The notes beneath the pieces were generated by a model. That model searched no databases. It was given only the letters and a program-made list of their open reading frames with translations, and had not been told where the DNA came from. A stretch of DNA of 64,000 bases, from NCBI GenBank assembly GCA_016931955.1, contig JAFGDV010000035.1, positions 1 through 64,000 on the forward strand. Direction: 5' to 3'. The DNA is from Candidatus Altarchaeota archaeon. Lineage in GTDB: Archaea > Altiarchaeota > Altiarchaeia > IMC4 > QMZM01. Positions 49,121 through 57,955 of the stretch are shown here, piece by piece. Each line of letters begins with the position of its first letter. The stretch's first letter is position 1. The position numbers were made by a program, and so were the translations under genes.

Positions 49121-50388
49121 AACCGTTTCTCGACCGACTTCCTGTGGGCGTCGAAGCCTTCTGCGTCCGCGATTTTTTCTATCGTGTTTTTCAACCTGGA
49201 AAGTCCGTCCTTTGTGATCCTCTGCACGCTCGACGTCTTCAGGAAGTCTCTGACACTCAACTGTGAGGAGAACCTTGCTGTTCCTCCAGTAGGCAATACG
49301 TGGTTTCCTCCTGAGGCGTAGTCCCCCGCAGCAACTGGTGCGTATTCTCCTAGGAATATGGCTCCAGCATTTTTTATCTTTCCCACAATCCTTTCAGGAT
49401 CCTCTGTCATGATCTCCAGATGTTCGGGAGCGTATCTGTTGGCGAACTCTATTGATTCTTGGAGGTTTTTGGTCAGAATTATCGCTGCATTTTTGAGGCT
49501 CTGTTCTGCAGTTTCTCTTGTCTTCAATCCTTTGATCTGCTCTGAGATCTCTTTTTCCACTCTCTCCCGCAGTTTCCCTGAATTTGTCACCAATATGCAT
49601 TGTGCTTTTGGGTCGTGTTCTGCCTGAGCTAACAGGTCAGAGGCTATCAGCGTTGGGTCTGCGGTTTCATCTGCCAGGATCAGCACCTCTGAGGGGCCGG
49701 CTGGCATGTCGATATCTACTTTTCCGTAGGCGAGCATTTTTGCAGCCATCACGTAGACGTTGCCGGGGCCTACAATCTTGTTCACTCTCGGGATCGATTC
49801 TGTTCCGTACGCCAACGCCGCTATCGCCTGCGCTCCTCCTATGCGGTAGATCTCTTCTACGCCGCAGATGTCAGCCGCCACGAGTATTGAATCAGGGATC
49901 GGCGGCGGTGATGTGATCACTACCCTTTCAACGCCAGCAGCCCTTGCCGGGGTGCATGTCATAAGCACCGTTGAGGGATAAGGTGCCCTCCCCCCTGGAA
50001 CATAGCAGCCGACTGCTTCAATTGCCGTTATTTTTTCCCCGACTTTGATTCCGTTCTGTACTTCGATGCTCCAGTCTTCTTTGATTTTTTTCTTTTGTTC
50101 GCAGTGGAACTTGGTTATGTTCCGGTGAGCGTGGACTAGGGCCTCTGTAAGTGAGGGATTGATGTTGGAATATGCCTTCTTTATCGCTTCTCTACCGACT
50201 TTGATGTTTTCTTTCGTGAGCTTGAAGTCATCAAACCTCTGAGTGTATTCAAATAGCGCCGAGTCGCCCCTTTTCCTAACGTTCCTCATTATCTCTGCCA
50301 CGGAAGACATTGCTTTGTCGAGTTCCAAGCCCTCCCGCAGCAGCATTTCATTGATTTTCTCCGTATCTGAATACTCTATTGTCTTCAT
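49111..50388 (-). CDS. hisD: Histidinol dehydrogenase
   Basis: A 425-residue Zn enzyme that makes histidine from histidinol with two NAD+. Motifs: CYVPGGRAPYPSTVLMTC, IGGAQAIAALAYGTESIPRV, KIVGPGNVYVMAAK, AGPSEVLILADETAD, YAPEHLEIMTED and the Zn/His region FLGEYAPVAAGDYASGGNHVLPTGG. No other his genes are in the window. It lies 38 nt downstream of the ArsP_2-like gene. Confidence 0.95.
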   Translation of the reverse strand: MKTIEYSDTEKINEMLLREGLELDKAMSSVAEIMRNVRKRGDSALFEYTQRFDDFKLTKENIKVGREAIKKAYSNINPSLTEALVHAHRNITKFHCEQKKKIKEDWSIEVQNGIKVGEKITAIEAVGCYVPGGRAPYPSTVLMTCTPARAAGVERVVITSPPPIPDSILVAADICGVEEIYRIGGAQAIAALAYGTESIPRVNKIVGPGNVYVMAAKMLAYGKVDIDMPAGPSEVLILADETADPTLIASDLLAQAEHDPKAQCILVTNSGKLRERVEKEISEQIKGLKTRETAEQSLKNAAIILTKNLQESIEFANRYAPEHLEIMTEDPERIVGKIKNAGAIFLGEYAPVAAGDYASGGNHVLPTGGTARFSSQLSVRDFLKTSSVQRITKDGLSRLKNTIEKIADAEGFDAHRKSVEKRFQR

Positions 50389-50426
50389 CTCTAGCTATTT
50401 ATTGAAATCCACTGTAAAAAAGTCTT

Positions 50427-51260
50427 TCAGAGGCCGGCTGAAAAAAATATTAGACCTATTAGTAGACCAAATGCTGCGTTGAATAGTTTAACATTTATGG
50501 TGTCTTTGAGGGAGCATGATAGTAGCGGCAGTAGGCCGTGTCCGTCCTGTACTAGGGTGTTTGTCAGGAAGACTGAGAGGGGGATTGTTCCGTTAACGAA
50601 AAGGGTGAGGAATATCAGGTGTGGGCCTGATTCGGGTATTATCCCTACTATAGCCGCTAGGATCAGAACGAAGAGCATGTTCGGGGGCAGGATTCCTTCT
50701 AAGTCGAAGTTCTCGGTGAGCAGGTCGACTGCTAGTAGGGTGAGTAATATCCAGAGAGCTAGCTTGGGTATGTGTTTTAATATTATGTGTTTGAATATGT
50801 GTTCTTTGAGGAAGTGCCGGTTCATCCTGCTTTCGTCAGCGTGGACTTCTATCACACATGTAGTGGATCGCTTCAAGCCCAGTTTTTTCGCGGTCCACTC
50901 CGCTAGGAAGCCTCCGAGTATTCCAAAGACGAAACACAGGAAGAATATCTTAAGTGTTGTTTCTAAGGGAAGCATTGTGAGCATTATGAATGCTTCGTCT
51001 CCTGCGGTTGAGAGCATCACTGCTGTGAGTGCGCCGAAGCCCACGAGTCCGTGGGTGTACAGTGATACGATGAAGAAGGCGTCTATGCATCCGGGGATCA
51101 TCCCCAGCAGGGAGGATCCTATTATCTGGTTCTTTATATTTGATGTCAACAATCCTCTGATCTTTTCTTTGTAGTTTACTTGGATCCATTCTACTAGGAT
51201 CATCATCACCGTTACTAAGAAGATTATCTTTGATGTCTCAAGTAGGATTTCTTGGATCAT
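50427..51260 (-). CDS. ArsP_2-like putative metal exporter
   Basis: A 277-residue membrane protein with about eight hydrophobic segments. Family-type motifs: SSLLGMIPGCIDAFFIVSLY, VGFGALTAVMLSTAGDEAFI near residue 80, and late VGIIPESGPHLIFL with DGHGLLPLL. The family (PF11449-like) is annotated as putative manganese or heavy-metal exporters. Here it is divergent from a NikR gene with a shared operator, suggesting nickel or a related metal. A hydrophilic stretch with HADESRMNRHFLKEHIFKH carries His residues. Confidence 0.82.
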   Translation of the reverse strand: MIQEILLETSKIIFLVTVMMILVEWIQVNYKEKIRGLLTSNIKNQIIGSSLLGMIPGCIDAFFIVSLYTHGLVGFGALTAVMLSTAGDEAFIMLTMLPLETTLKIFFLCFVFGILGGFLAEWTAKKLGLKRSTTCVIEVHADESRMNRHFLKEHIFKHIILKHIPKLALWILLTLLAVDLLTENFDLEGILPPNMLFVLILAAIVGIIPESGPHLIFLTLFVNGTIPLSVFLTNTLVQDGHGLLPLLSCSLKDTINVKLFNAAFGLLIGLIFFSAGL

Positions 51261-51280
51261 TTTATCTCAGTATAAACTTG

Positions 51281-51315
51281 AAGTTATTAATATTTAAGCC
51301 AAAAGTTAATAACTT
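51281..51315. promoter_or_regulatory. NikR-type inverted-repeat operator between exporter and nikR
   Basis: AAGTTATTAA (51281-51290) and TTAATAACTT (51306-51315) are perfect reverse complements, 15 bp apart. A second symmetry, AAAGTTA-A-TAACTTT (51302-51316), overlaps the right arm. NikR tetramers bind two half-sites with such spacing. The operator lies over the TATA regions of both genes: CTTAAATATT (read on minus, 51299-51290) for the exporter and TTTTATA (51314-51320) for nikR, whose ATG is about 30 nt further. Confidence 0.6.
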
Positions 51316-51349
51316 TTATACTCTTGTTTATAAATATCTTATTAAGAGG

Positions 51350-51733
51350 ATGCCAATAGTCAGCTTCTCACTCAACGAAAAACTAATTGAAGAAATCGAT
51401 GAACTGCAGAGGGGGCTGGGCTTCTCCGGCAGATCGGAGACCATCCGCGCAGGTATTCGACTGCTTATCGCTGACAGCAGGGAGAAGGAGGAACTCAAGG
51501 GAAAGATAAACGCTGTCTTGATGTTGATGCATCCTAAAGAAGAGGATTCAGTCGTTTCAGAGATAAAGCACGAGTTTGAGGACGTTATGGCGACGCAGTT
51601 GCACAATCATCTGAGAGAGAATAAGTGCTTGGATGTTTTTATACTTGAGGGCAGCGCGTCGAGGATAAAGGAGATGGCCGACCTCTTCAGGGCGAGCGGT
51701 AGGATGGATTACGTTAAATTGATTGTGGCGTGA
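51350..51733 (+). CDS. nikR: Nickel-responsive regulator NikR
   Basis: A 127-residue ribbon-helix-helix repressor. Residues 1-45 are the DNA-binding part (MPIVSFSLNEKLIEEIDE, RSETIRAGIRLL). The C-terminal ACT-like domain keeps all four square-planar nickel ligands: His74 (IKHEFE), His85 and His87 (LHNHL) and Cys93 (KCLDV). It binds the site at 51281-51315. It is divergent from a metal exporter rather than the usual nickel uptake genes, so it may repress or activate efflux; direction unknown. ATG 51350 is leaderless-like. Confidence 0.93.
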   Translation: MPIVSFSLNEKLIEEIDELQRGLGFSGRSETIRAGIRLLIADSREKEELKGKINAVLMLMHPKEEDSVVSEIKHEFEDVMATQLHNHLRENKCLDVFILEGSASRIKEMADLFRASGRMDYVKLIVA

Positions 51734-51766
51734 TATTTCTATGTTGTTTTCTTATATCCTATTAGG

Positions 51767-52363
51767 ATGAGGTCTTATCTATTATTTTTCGTGTTTTTGT
51801 ATGCGTTGGTTTCTGTCTCCGCCACTTCTGTGGATGTTTCAGTGGATGGTGGAAACTTCACTGTTGGCGATATGGTATATTTTCACCTTTATGTGTATCC
51901 GTCGGAGCCGGTGGGTGGGCAGTTCATGTTATCTTATGAGGTTGAACCTAATCGTTTCATACAGAAGGTGTTGTTTTTCTCTAAGCCGTCTCCTTCTCAG
52001 TGCGTTGAATGTGCGGGTCAGCTGCCTCTTACGGAGGAGAAAAATAGCACCTACTCCTATAAGGTTTCCTCTGCGGGAAATTATTGGGCTGAGGCGAACT
52101 TTGGCGGGGTAAGGGACAGTTTTTATTTCACGGTATTTGAGGAAACGACTACTACAACTACTACTTCGACCTCGACCACCACGTCAACTTCTACGTCGAC
52201 TACTACGTCGACTACTTCGACTACAGCTACTTCGATAACGACATCTACTGAGCCTGAAATAGAGCCTCAAGACAACACCCTGTTGTTTCTTGCTCTTGGA
52301 GCATTCTTGTTTCTCGCAGTAGTCATGGCTGCTGTATTTACCTATCTGTGGAAGACTAGATAA
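51767..52363 (+). CDS. Surface protein with Thr/Ser linker and C-terminal membrane helix
   Basis: A 198-residue secreted protein. A signal peptide (residues 1-20) is followed by a beta-rich domain (about residues 22-125) with an Ig-like look. A Thr/Ser linker (about residues 126-165, with many TTST units) follows, then a hydrophobic helix (about 170-192) and a basic tail (WKTR). It is a type I membrane protein exposed on the surface. Function unknown. Confidence 0.72.
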   Translation: MRSYLLFFVFLYALVSVSATSVDVSVDGGNFTVGDMVYFHLYVYPSEPVGGQFMLSYEVEPNRFIQKVLFFSKPSPSQCVECAGQLPLTEEKNSTYSYKVSSAGNYWAEANFGGVRDSFYFTVFEETTTTTTTSTSTTTSTSTSTTTSTTSTTATSITTSTEPEIEPQDNTLLFLALGAFLFLAVVMAAVFTYLWKTR

Positions 52364-52468
52364 TGTCTTACAAAATTTATCTGAATAAGTATTTTTTTGT
52401 TTTTTATTTAATGAAAGCTAAATAATAAGGCATATTGTTTTAATTAATCCTTGGAGGTCTCCGCTAAG

Positions 52469-55400
52469 ATGAAAAAAATAATCTGCATATGCCTGTTTGT
52501 TTTTATTTTCGCTACATTTGTTTCAGCCAACGTCGACGTTTATGGGGGATTCAGTGGGGAAATAGATGATGAGAACGAGTTTGATGGTTACATAATCCAG
52601 TTCAAGGAGGATCCCGTCCTAGTGAAAAAGACGATGTTGGAGAAGAATTTTTTGGTTTCTGGGTTGCAGTCTCAGGCTGTTGGTTCTCAGATTGCAGCTG
52701 ATGTGGCGTTACACAGGACTAAGGTCGATAAGGAGCACAAGGATGCTTTGAAGGATATTGAGAAGATTCTCTCCAAGAAACCCACGAAGTTGGGCGAATA
52801 CCAGAATGTGTTCAACGGCGTCGCCTTAGATATCTCAGACGAAGAAGCGGAGAAGATAAAAAAGTCGCCGTACGTTAAAGGTGTTTACCCTAATTATGTG
52901 ATGCATCTGCTTTTGGAGGATTCCATTCCTTTGTTGAATGTTGATGATGTTTGGGGTCTCACTGACGGACAAGGCAGGACGGTTACTGGAAAAGGGGTTA
53001 GTGTTGCAGTTATTGATACGGGTGTGGATTATACTCACCCTGATTTGGGTGGGTGTACTACGGCACAGTTTACTTCAGGTAATTGTTTGAAGTTTTTGGG
53101 TGGCTATGATTTTGTCAATGATGATAATGATCCGATGGATCCTGATGGTCATGGTACTGCTGTTGCTGGTATTATTGCAGCCAATGGCGCGGTTAAAGGT
53201 GTCGCACCAGACGCTAAGCTGTATGCATTCGGGTGTTATACTCCTCCTTTTGGTGGTCTGAGTATCTCATGTATAATATCCTCTATTGATAGGTCGGTTG
53301 ACCCAAACCAGGACGGCGACTTAAGTGATCATGTTGATGTGATAAGTATGTCTATTGGTGGGGGTGCTAAAAATTCAGCTCTTTCAGATGCAATTTCAAA
53401 TGCTGTTGATTCTGGGGTTGTGGTGGTTATTGCTGCAGGGAATTCTGGGCCTTCTGGTGATGTGTATAGGTCTATTTGGGATAAGTCTGGTGATTCTTAT
53501 TCTATTGAGTTTCCTGGAAGCATGGAGAAGCCGATTACTGTTGGTGCTAGCACTGAAGATGGTATGGGTATTGAGGGTTTTAGTTCGAGGGGTCCTGTGG
53601 ATATGGGATCATGGATTTTGATTAAGCCTGATGTGTTGGCTCCTGGAAAACATATTCATACAACTGGTTTAGATGGGGGATATACTTCCTTTAGTGGGAC
53701 TTCTGGCGCTACTCCTTTTGTTTCTGGGGTTGCTGCTTTGTTGTTGCAGAAATACCCTGATCTGTCGCCTGCTGATGTGAAGAAGATGCTTCAGTTGGGG
53801 GTGGTTCCCTTAGGTTTTGATATTGCTAAGCAGGGCCATGGCAGGGTTGACGCATACAAGTCGATTAATACTGGAATTCAGCCGGGCATAACCTTACATG
53901 GTTATGTTATGAAAGATAACGTCAATGGTGATGGTTTAATTAATCCCGGAGAAACACTTCAACTATCTACTATATTGAGTTCTTGGGGTCCTTCAAGTAA
54001 TGTGATCGCGAAACTGAAAACAAGCGACTCTTGTGTGAGCTTCGGCAAAGACACACATAACTTTGGGTCCGTAGGATCCTACTCTTTTGTGAATAATTCC
54101 GCTAATCCCTTCGTTTTCACAGTCGACTCATCCTGCAGTATCGGTAAAGTCATCTATTTTACAGTTGACGTGACTGCTGGCTCTGATAGTTACTCTTATC
54201 TGCTTGGTTTGCCAGTATATTCTCTCACATTAGTTGCTGATTCTACGGTTCTAAGTCCTGTAATTGCTGATCTGGATGGCGATGGCGACATGGAGATAAT
54301 TGGAGGAACAACCGGTGGGTCTCTCTATGTGTGGCATCATACGGGGAATATTGTGGGCGGTTGGCCGAAGAAGTTTAGCGGTTCTTTTGGTGTTTATGCT
54401 TCTGCTGGTGACATTATAGGGGATACTAAATTGGAGATAGTCGCCGGGAAAATATATTCTGGGTCTCCTGCTAAATCGAAGTTTTATGCTTATGACTTAT
54501 ATGGTTCTCCCCTATGGGAAAAGACTGTGGATGGATATATTGAAAAGTTTCCCATGGTAGGGGACGTAGATGGTGACGGAGAAAATGAGGTTGTTGTGTC
54601 TGCTCGTTCGCCTGAAAAAATTTATATTTGGCGCGGCGACGGCACCTTACTCAAAAGCTTGGATGGCAGATCATACGCAATAGGTGATTTGGATAATGAT
54701 GGTGATCTGGAGATACTGACTTATAATGGGGGCTTAATAAGTGCTCTCCACCATGATGGGAGTGTGGTTAACGGCTGGCCTCAGGCCGCTTCAGGCTATG
54801 TTGTGTTAGGTGATGTTAATTCCGACGGTTATCTGGAGGTAATCTTAGGTGGATCTGAGTTCCGGGTATATTCTCGTAATGGTTCTCTGCTGTCAAGTTG
54901 GATGGCTCCGGAAGTCACAAATCCTCCTGTTTTAGGTGATCTTGACGGAGACGGCGATTTGGAGATTATTGCATCATCTACTTATAACAATAAATATGTT
55001 TATGCTTGGCATCATACTGGGGAGTCTGTTAGTAATTGGCCGGTTAGTAACTTCTATGTTAGAAAAGTTTCTTTGCCTGTTGTAGGTGATCTGAATAACC
55101 AGAATAATCCGGAGGTTTTAGTGGGGAATACTTTTGATGATACTTCCCCTACTAGTCCCCGTTATAAGAGGGGTGGTTTGCTTGCATGGGATGGAAGCGG
55201 TACTCTGTTAAGTGAATTCGACCCTCTTAAATATCGTTACGTAACTAACTATGAGATGCATACGTATATGTCTCCCGCCATTGGTGACTTGGATAATGAT
55301 GGTAGAATGGATGTTGTCGCCAGCACTGAGACAAATGTTGTCTACGTCATAGAGCTTAACAGTTCTTTTGATGAAAGCAAGATGGAGTGGCCGATGTATG

Positions 55401-57955
55401 GGCATGATCCGCAGCATACTAACACATATCCTCTTCCGGGTTGTCCTTCTGGTACTTTTTTTAGATATCGGGATTGTGGTATGTATTCTGGTTGTGTTAG
55501 TGATGTGTCTGATGATGCTTGTTGTAGTGGTTCGGATGATTGTGTCTTTGACGGCGTTTGTTACATCAATGGTTCCACTGCCGACGTGAACGGTGATGGT
55601 GTCTCTAATGCTTTCTGTTATGGTTCAGGCTATGGTAGATGGTATGGTTGCAGCTGGGGTGAGTCCTCCTGTGAGCAATGGTGCGGCTATCATTGGGTTG
55701 TCGGCGGGGAATCCTCTGCTTTCGGAGACTACTCCAGTGGAACAGACACATCCTGTTGCGGAGACCAACCCGGTGAGCATTATGTGACCAATGGTCTAGG
55801 TGCTCCGAAGTGTTGTTCTATCAGCCATGATTACGTTGACGCATCAGGTAACTGCATCAATGAGCCTTCTTGTTGGGTCTGCGCCGTCCAGAACCTGAAT
55901 TGTCCAAGCTCCGTTAGTCCGTCCGCTCAATTCAACATATCCTATGAATTCTATGGCACAGGTGGTCCAATCTGCAGCTACCCCTACGAGGTTAGGACTG
56001 TTGAGCGTAATGGTGTGCAGTTGTGGTGTGATTATTTGAGTGATTTTGGGCAGTGTCAGTGGCATTCGGAGTCGAAGACTTTGACTGCGCCCTCAACTTC
56101 TGGAACGTATACGTATACTATCAAATGTTATAGTGGGGGTAGTATGTCGTCTGGTTTCTGCGGTCTTGTGGCGGAGCCGGAGGCATCTAAGTCGTGTAAT
56201 GTTGTTGTTGGGACGACTACTACTACGTCAACGACGACCTCTACTTCGACGACTACTTCGACCACTTCGACTACGTCGACGACGGTTCCTTTTGGTTTGG
56301 GTGAGGCGGTTGATAATACTGTGCTTTCTTGGGGTTCTGGTGGTTCTAGTGGTTGGTTTGGTCAGGGGTCTGTTTATTTTTTTGGTGGTGATGCTGCTCA
56401 GAGTGGTGTGATTACTCATAGTCAGGATTCTTGGATTCAGGCGATTGTTGTGGGTCCGGGGACTTTGCAGTTTTACTGGAAGGTCTACTCGGAAACGAAC
56501 TATGATTGGCTTGAATTCTATGTTGATGGTGTGCGGCAGACGCGTATTAGTGGGAATGTTAATTGGCAGCAGTTGGGTTATAATATTTCGTCGGGTTCGC
56601 ATTCGGTGAAGTGGCGTTATGTGAAGGATGTGAGTGTGAATAGTGGTTTGGATTGTGGTTGGCTTGATAAGGTGGAGTTCATTACTTCGGCGCCAACGAC
56701 TACTACTACGTCAACGACGACCTCTACTTCGACGACTACTTCGACCACGTCTACTACGTCGACTACTTTGTCTGGTTATTGTTCTTCTGCTAGTCAGTAT
56801 TATACTTGGGAGTATATCAGTAAGGTTTCTCTTAACTCTGGAAGTATGTCTTCTTCCGGTAGTAAATATTCTGATTACACCAGTTCTGTTTTCACCACCT
56901 TGTCTAAGGGGGGCGTCTATACCTTGTCTGTGGATGGTAAGACCTCTGGCAGCTATACTGAGTTTGTGAGGGCTTGGTTTGATTTCAATCATGATGGTGA
57001 TTTTTCCGATGCAGGGGAAGAGGTTGACTTGGGTTCTTATGCGTTCAGTGGTACTCATACGTTCAGTAAGTCTTTCACTGTTCCGAGTGGGGCTTCTGTT
57101 GGCTCAACGAGGATGAGGGTTTCTCTGAAGTATGCCAGTGCTCCTACAGCATGCGGCTCCTTCACCTATGGCGAAGTAGAAGACTACACTGTGCAGATAA
57201 CTGGTTCTGGAACAACGACTACTTCAACCTCCACAACCACAACGACTACTTCGACTTCTACGACGATCCAGCAGTGTTATGATTCGGATGGCATAAATTA
57301 CTATACATTGGGTTATAGGGAGTCTCCGAAGGGCTCTAATAGGGTATGGGATCACTGCAACTCTGTTAACCCAACATATCTTTATGAGATGAAGTGTGTT
57401 GGGGACACTCCTGCATATGATTATGTAGCGTGTGCCTATGGTTGTGAGGGAGGGGTCTGTAGGACTTCGGCGACTACTACGACCACCACGTCGACCACGT
57501 CTACTACGTCGACTACTTTGTCTGCTTATTGTTCTTCTGGTAGTAGTTATTTTAGTTATGAGTATGTTGGTAAGGTTTCTCTTGGTTCGGGTAGTAAGTC
57601 TTCTTCGAGTAGTAGTTATTCTGATTTTTCTGGTAGTGTTTTGACTTCTTTGGTTAGGAGTCAGAGTTATACTTTGTTTGTGGATGGTAAGACTTCTGGC
57701 AGCTATAGGGAGTATGTGAGGGCTTGGTTTGATTTCAACCATGATGGTGATTTTTCCGATGCAGGGGAAGAGGTTGATCTGGGTTATTATACGTTCTCTG
57801 GTACTCATACGTTCAGTAAGTCTTTCACTGTTCCTTCGTCTGCTATTTTGGGTAGTACTCGTATGAGGGTGTCTCTGAAGTATTCCAGTGCTCCTACAGC
57901 GTGCGGTACTTTTACTTATGGCGAAGTGGAAGACTACACAGTGAACATAAGTTAG
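52469..57955 (+). CDS. Giant secreted subtilisin-like protease with beta-propeller and repeat domains
   Basis: An 1828-residue protein; SD GGAGGT supports ATG 52469. Signal peptide 1-20. I9-like propeptide about 38-145. Peptidase S8 about 165-475 with Asp in VAVIDTGVDYTHPDL (~182), His in DGHGTAVAGII (~227) and Ser in SGTSGATPFVSG (~409). FG-GAP/VCBS repeats (DLDGDGDMEII, DVDGDGENEVV) about 590-980. Cys-rich stretch to about 1170. Then, between four Thr/Ser linkers, a concanavalin/MAM-like domain (~1285-1400), GEVED domain 1 (~1433-1577), a small Cys domain (~1600-1665) and GEVED 2 (~1685-1828). No C-terminal anchor seen. Confidence 0.88.
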   Translation: MKKIICICLFVFIFATFVSANVDVYGGFSGEIDDENEFDGYIIQFKEDPVLVKKTMLEKNFLVSGLQSQAVGSQIAADVALHRTKVDKEHKDALKDIEKILSKKPTKLGEYQNVFNGVALDISDEEAEKIKKSPYVKGVYPNYVMHLLLEDSIPLLNVDDVWGLTDGQGRTVTGKGVSVAVIDTGVDYTHPDLGGCTTAQFTSGNCLKFLGGYDFVNDDNDPMDPDGHGTAVAGIIAANGAVKGVAPDAKLYAFGCYTPPFGGLSISCIISSIDRSVDPNQDGDLSDHVDVISMSIGGGAKNSALSDAISNAVDSGVVVVIAAGNSGPSGDVYRSIWDKSGDSYSIEFPGSMEKPITVGASTEDGMGIEGFSSRGPVDMGSWILIKPDVLAPGKHIHTTGLDGGYTSFSGTSGATPFVSGVAALLLQKYPDLSPADVKKMLQLGVVPLGFDIAKQGHGRVDAYKSINTGIQPGITLHGYVMKDNVNGDGLINPGETLQLSTILSSWGPSSNVIAKLKTSDSCVSFGKDTHNFGSVGSYSFVNNSANPFVFTVDSSCSIGKVIYFTVDVTAGSDSYSYLLGLPVYSLTLVADSTVLSPVIADLDGDGDMEIIGGTTGGSLYVWHHTGNIVGGWPKKFSGSFGVYASAGDIIGDTKLEIVAGKIYSGSPAKSKFYAYDLYGSPLWEKTVDGYIEKFPMVGDVDGDGENEVVVSARSPEKIYIWRGDGTLLKSLDGRSYAIGDLDNDGDLEILTYNGGLISALHHDGSVVNGWPQAASGYVVLGDVNSDGYLEVILGGSEFRVYSRNGSLLSSWMAPEVTNPPVLGDLDGDGDLEIIASSTYNNKYVYAWHHTGESVSNWPVSNFYVRKVSLPVVGDLNNQNNPEVLVGNTFDDTSPTSPRYKRGGLLAWDGSGTLLSEFDPLKYRYVTNYEMHTYMSPAIGDLDNDGRMDVVASTETNVVYVIELNSSFDESKMEWPMYGHDPQHTNTYPLPGCPSGTFFRYRDCGMYSGCVSDVSDDACCSGSDDCVFDGVCYINGSTADVNGDGVSNAFCYGSGYGRWYGCSWGESSCEQWCGYHWVVGGESSAFGDYSSGTDTSCCGDQPGEHYVTNGLGAPKCCSISHDYVDASGNCINEPSCWVCAVQNLNCPSSVSPSAQFNISYEFYGTGGPICSYPYEVRTVERNGVQLWCDYLSDFGQCQWHSESKTLTAPSTSGTYTYTIKCYSGGSMSSGFCGLVAEPEASKSCNVVVGTTTTTSTTTSTSTTTSTTSTTSTTVPFGLGEAVDNTVLSWGSGGSSGWFGQGSVYFFGGDAAQSGVITHSQDSWIQAIVVGPGTLQFYWKVYSETNYDWLEFYVDGVRQTRISGNVNWQQLGYNISSGSHSVKWRYVKDVSVNSGLDCGWLDKVEFITSAPTTTTTSTTTSTSTTTSTTSTTSTTLSGYCSSASQYYTWEYISKVSLNSGSMSSSGSKYSDYTSSVFTTLSKGGVYTLSVDGKTSGSYTEFVRAWFDFNHDGDFSDAGEEVDLGSYAFSGTHTFSKSFTVPSGASVGSTRMRVSLKYASAPTACGSFTYGEVEDYTVQITGSGTTTTSTSTTTTTTSTSTTIQQCYDSDGINYYTLGYRESPKGSNRVWDHCNSVNPTYLYEMKCVGDTPAYDYVACAYGCEGGVCRTSATTTTTTSTTSTTSTTLSAYCSSGSSYFSYEYVGKVSLGSGSKSSSSSSYSDFSGSVLTSLVRSQSYTLFVDGKTSGSYREYVRAWFDFNHDGDFSDAGEEVDLGYYTFSGTHTFSKSFTVPSSAILGSTRMRVSLKYSSAPTACGTFTYGEVEDYTVNIS
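56213..56265 (+). repeat. Thr/Ser-linker DNA repeat, copy 1
   Basis: A 53-nt stretch inside the protease gene, identical by eye to 56696-56748. It encodes part of a Thr/Ser linker between domains. Confidence 0.7.
56696..56748 (+). repeat. Thr/Ser-linker DNA repeat, copy 2
   Basis: Second copy of the 53-nt linker sequence at 56213-56265. The near-identity at the DNA level, including codons, points to recent duplication or gene conversion. Confidence 0.7.
56966..57032 (+). repeat. GEVED domain DNA repeat, copy 1
   Basis: Encodes VRAWFDFNHDGDFSDAGEEV and nearby residues of GEVED 1. It differs from 57716-57782 by only a few bases. The Asp residues in DFNHDGDFSD look like a calcium loop. Confidence 0.65.
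57716..57782 (+). repeat. GEVED domain DNA repeat, copy 2
   Basis: Counterpart of 56966-57032 inside GEVED 2. The rest of the two domains is more divergent, so this core was probably homogenised. Confidence 0.65.

Noticed and set aside
51767-57955. Repeated ACTACT/TCGACTACT tracts that look like a satellite or CRISPR-like array
   Set aside because: They are in frame and encode Thr/Ser linkers between domains. Spacers of constant length are absent.
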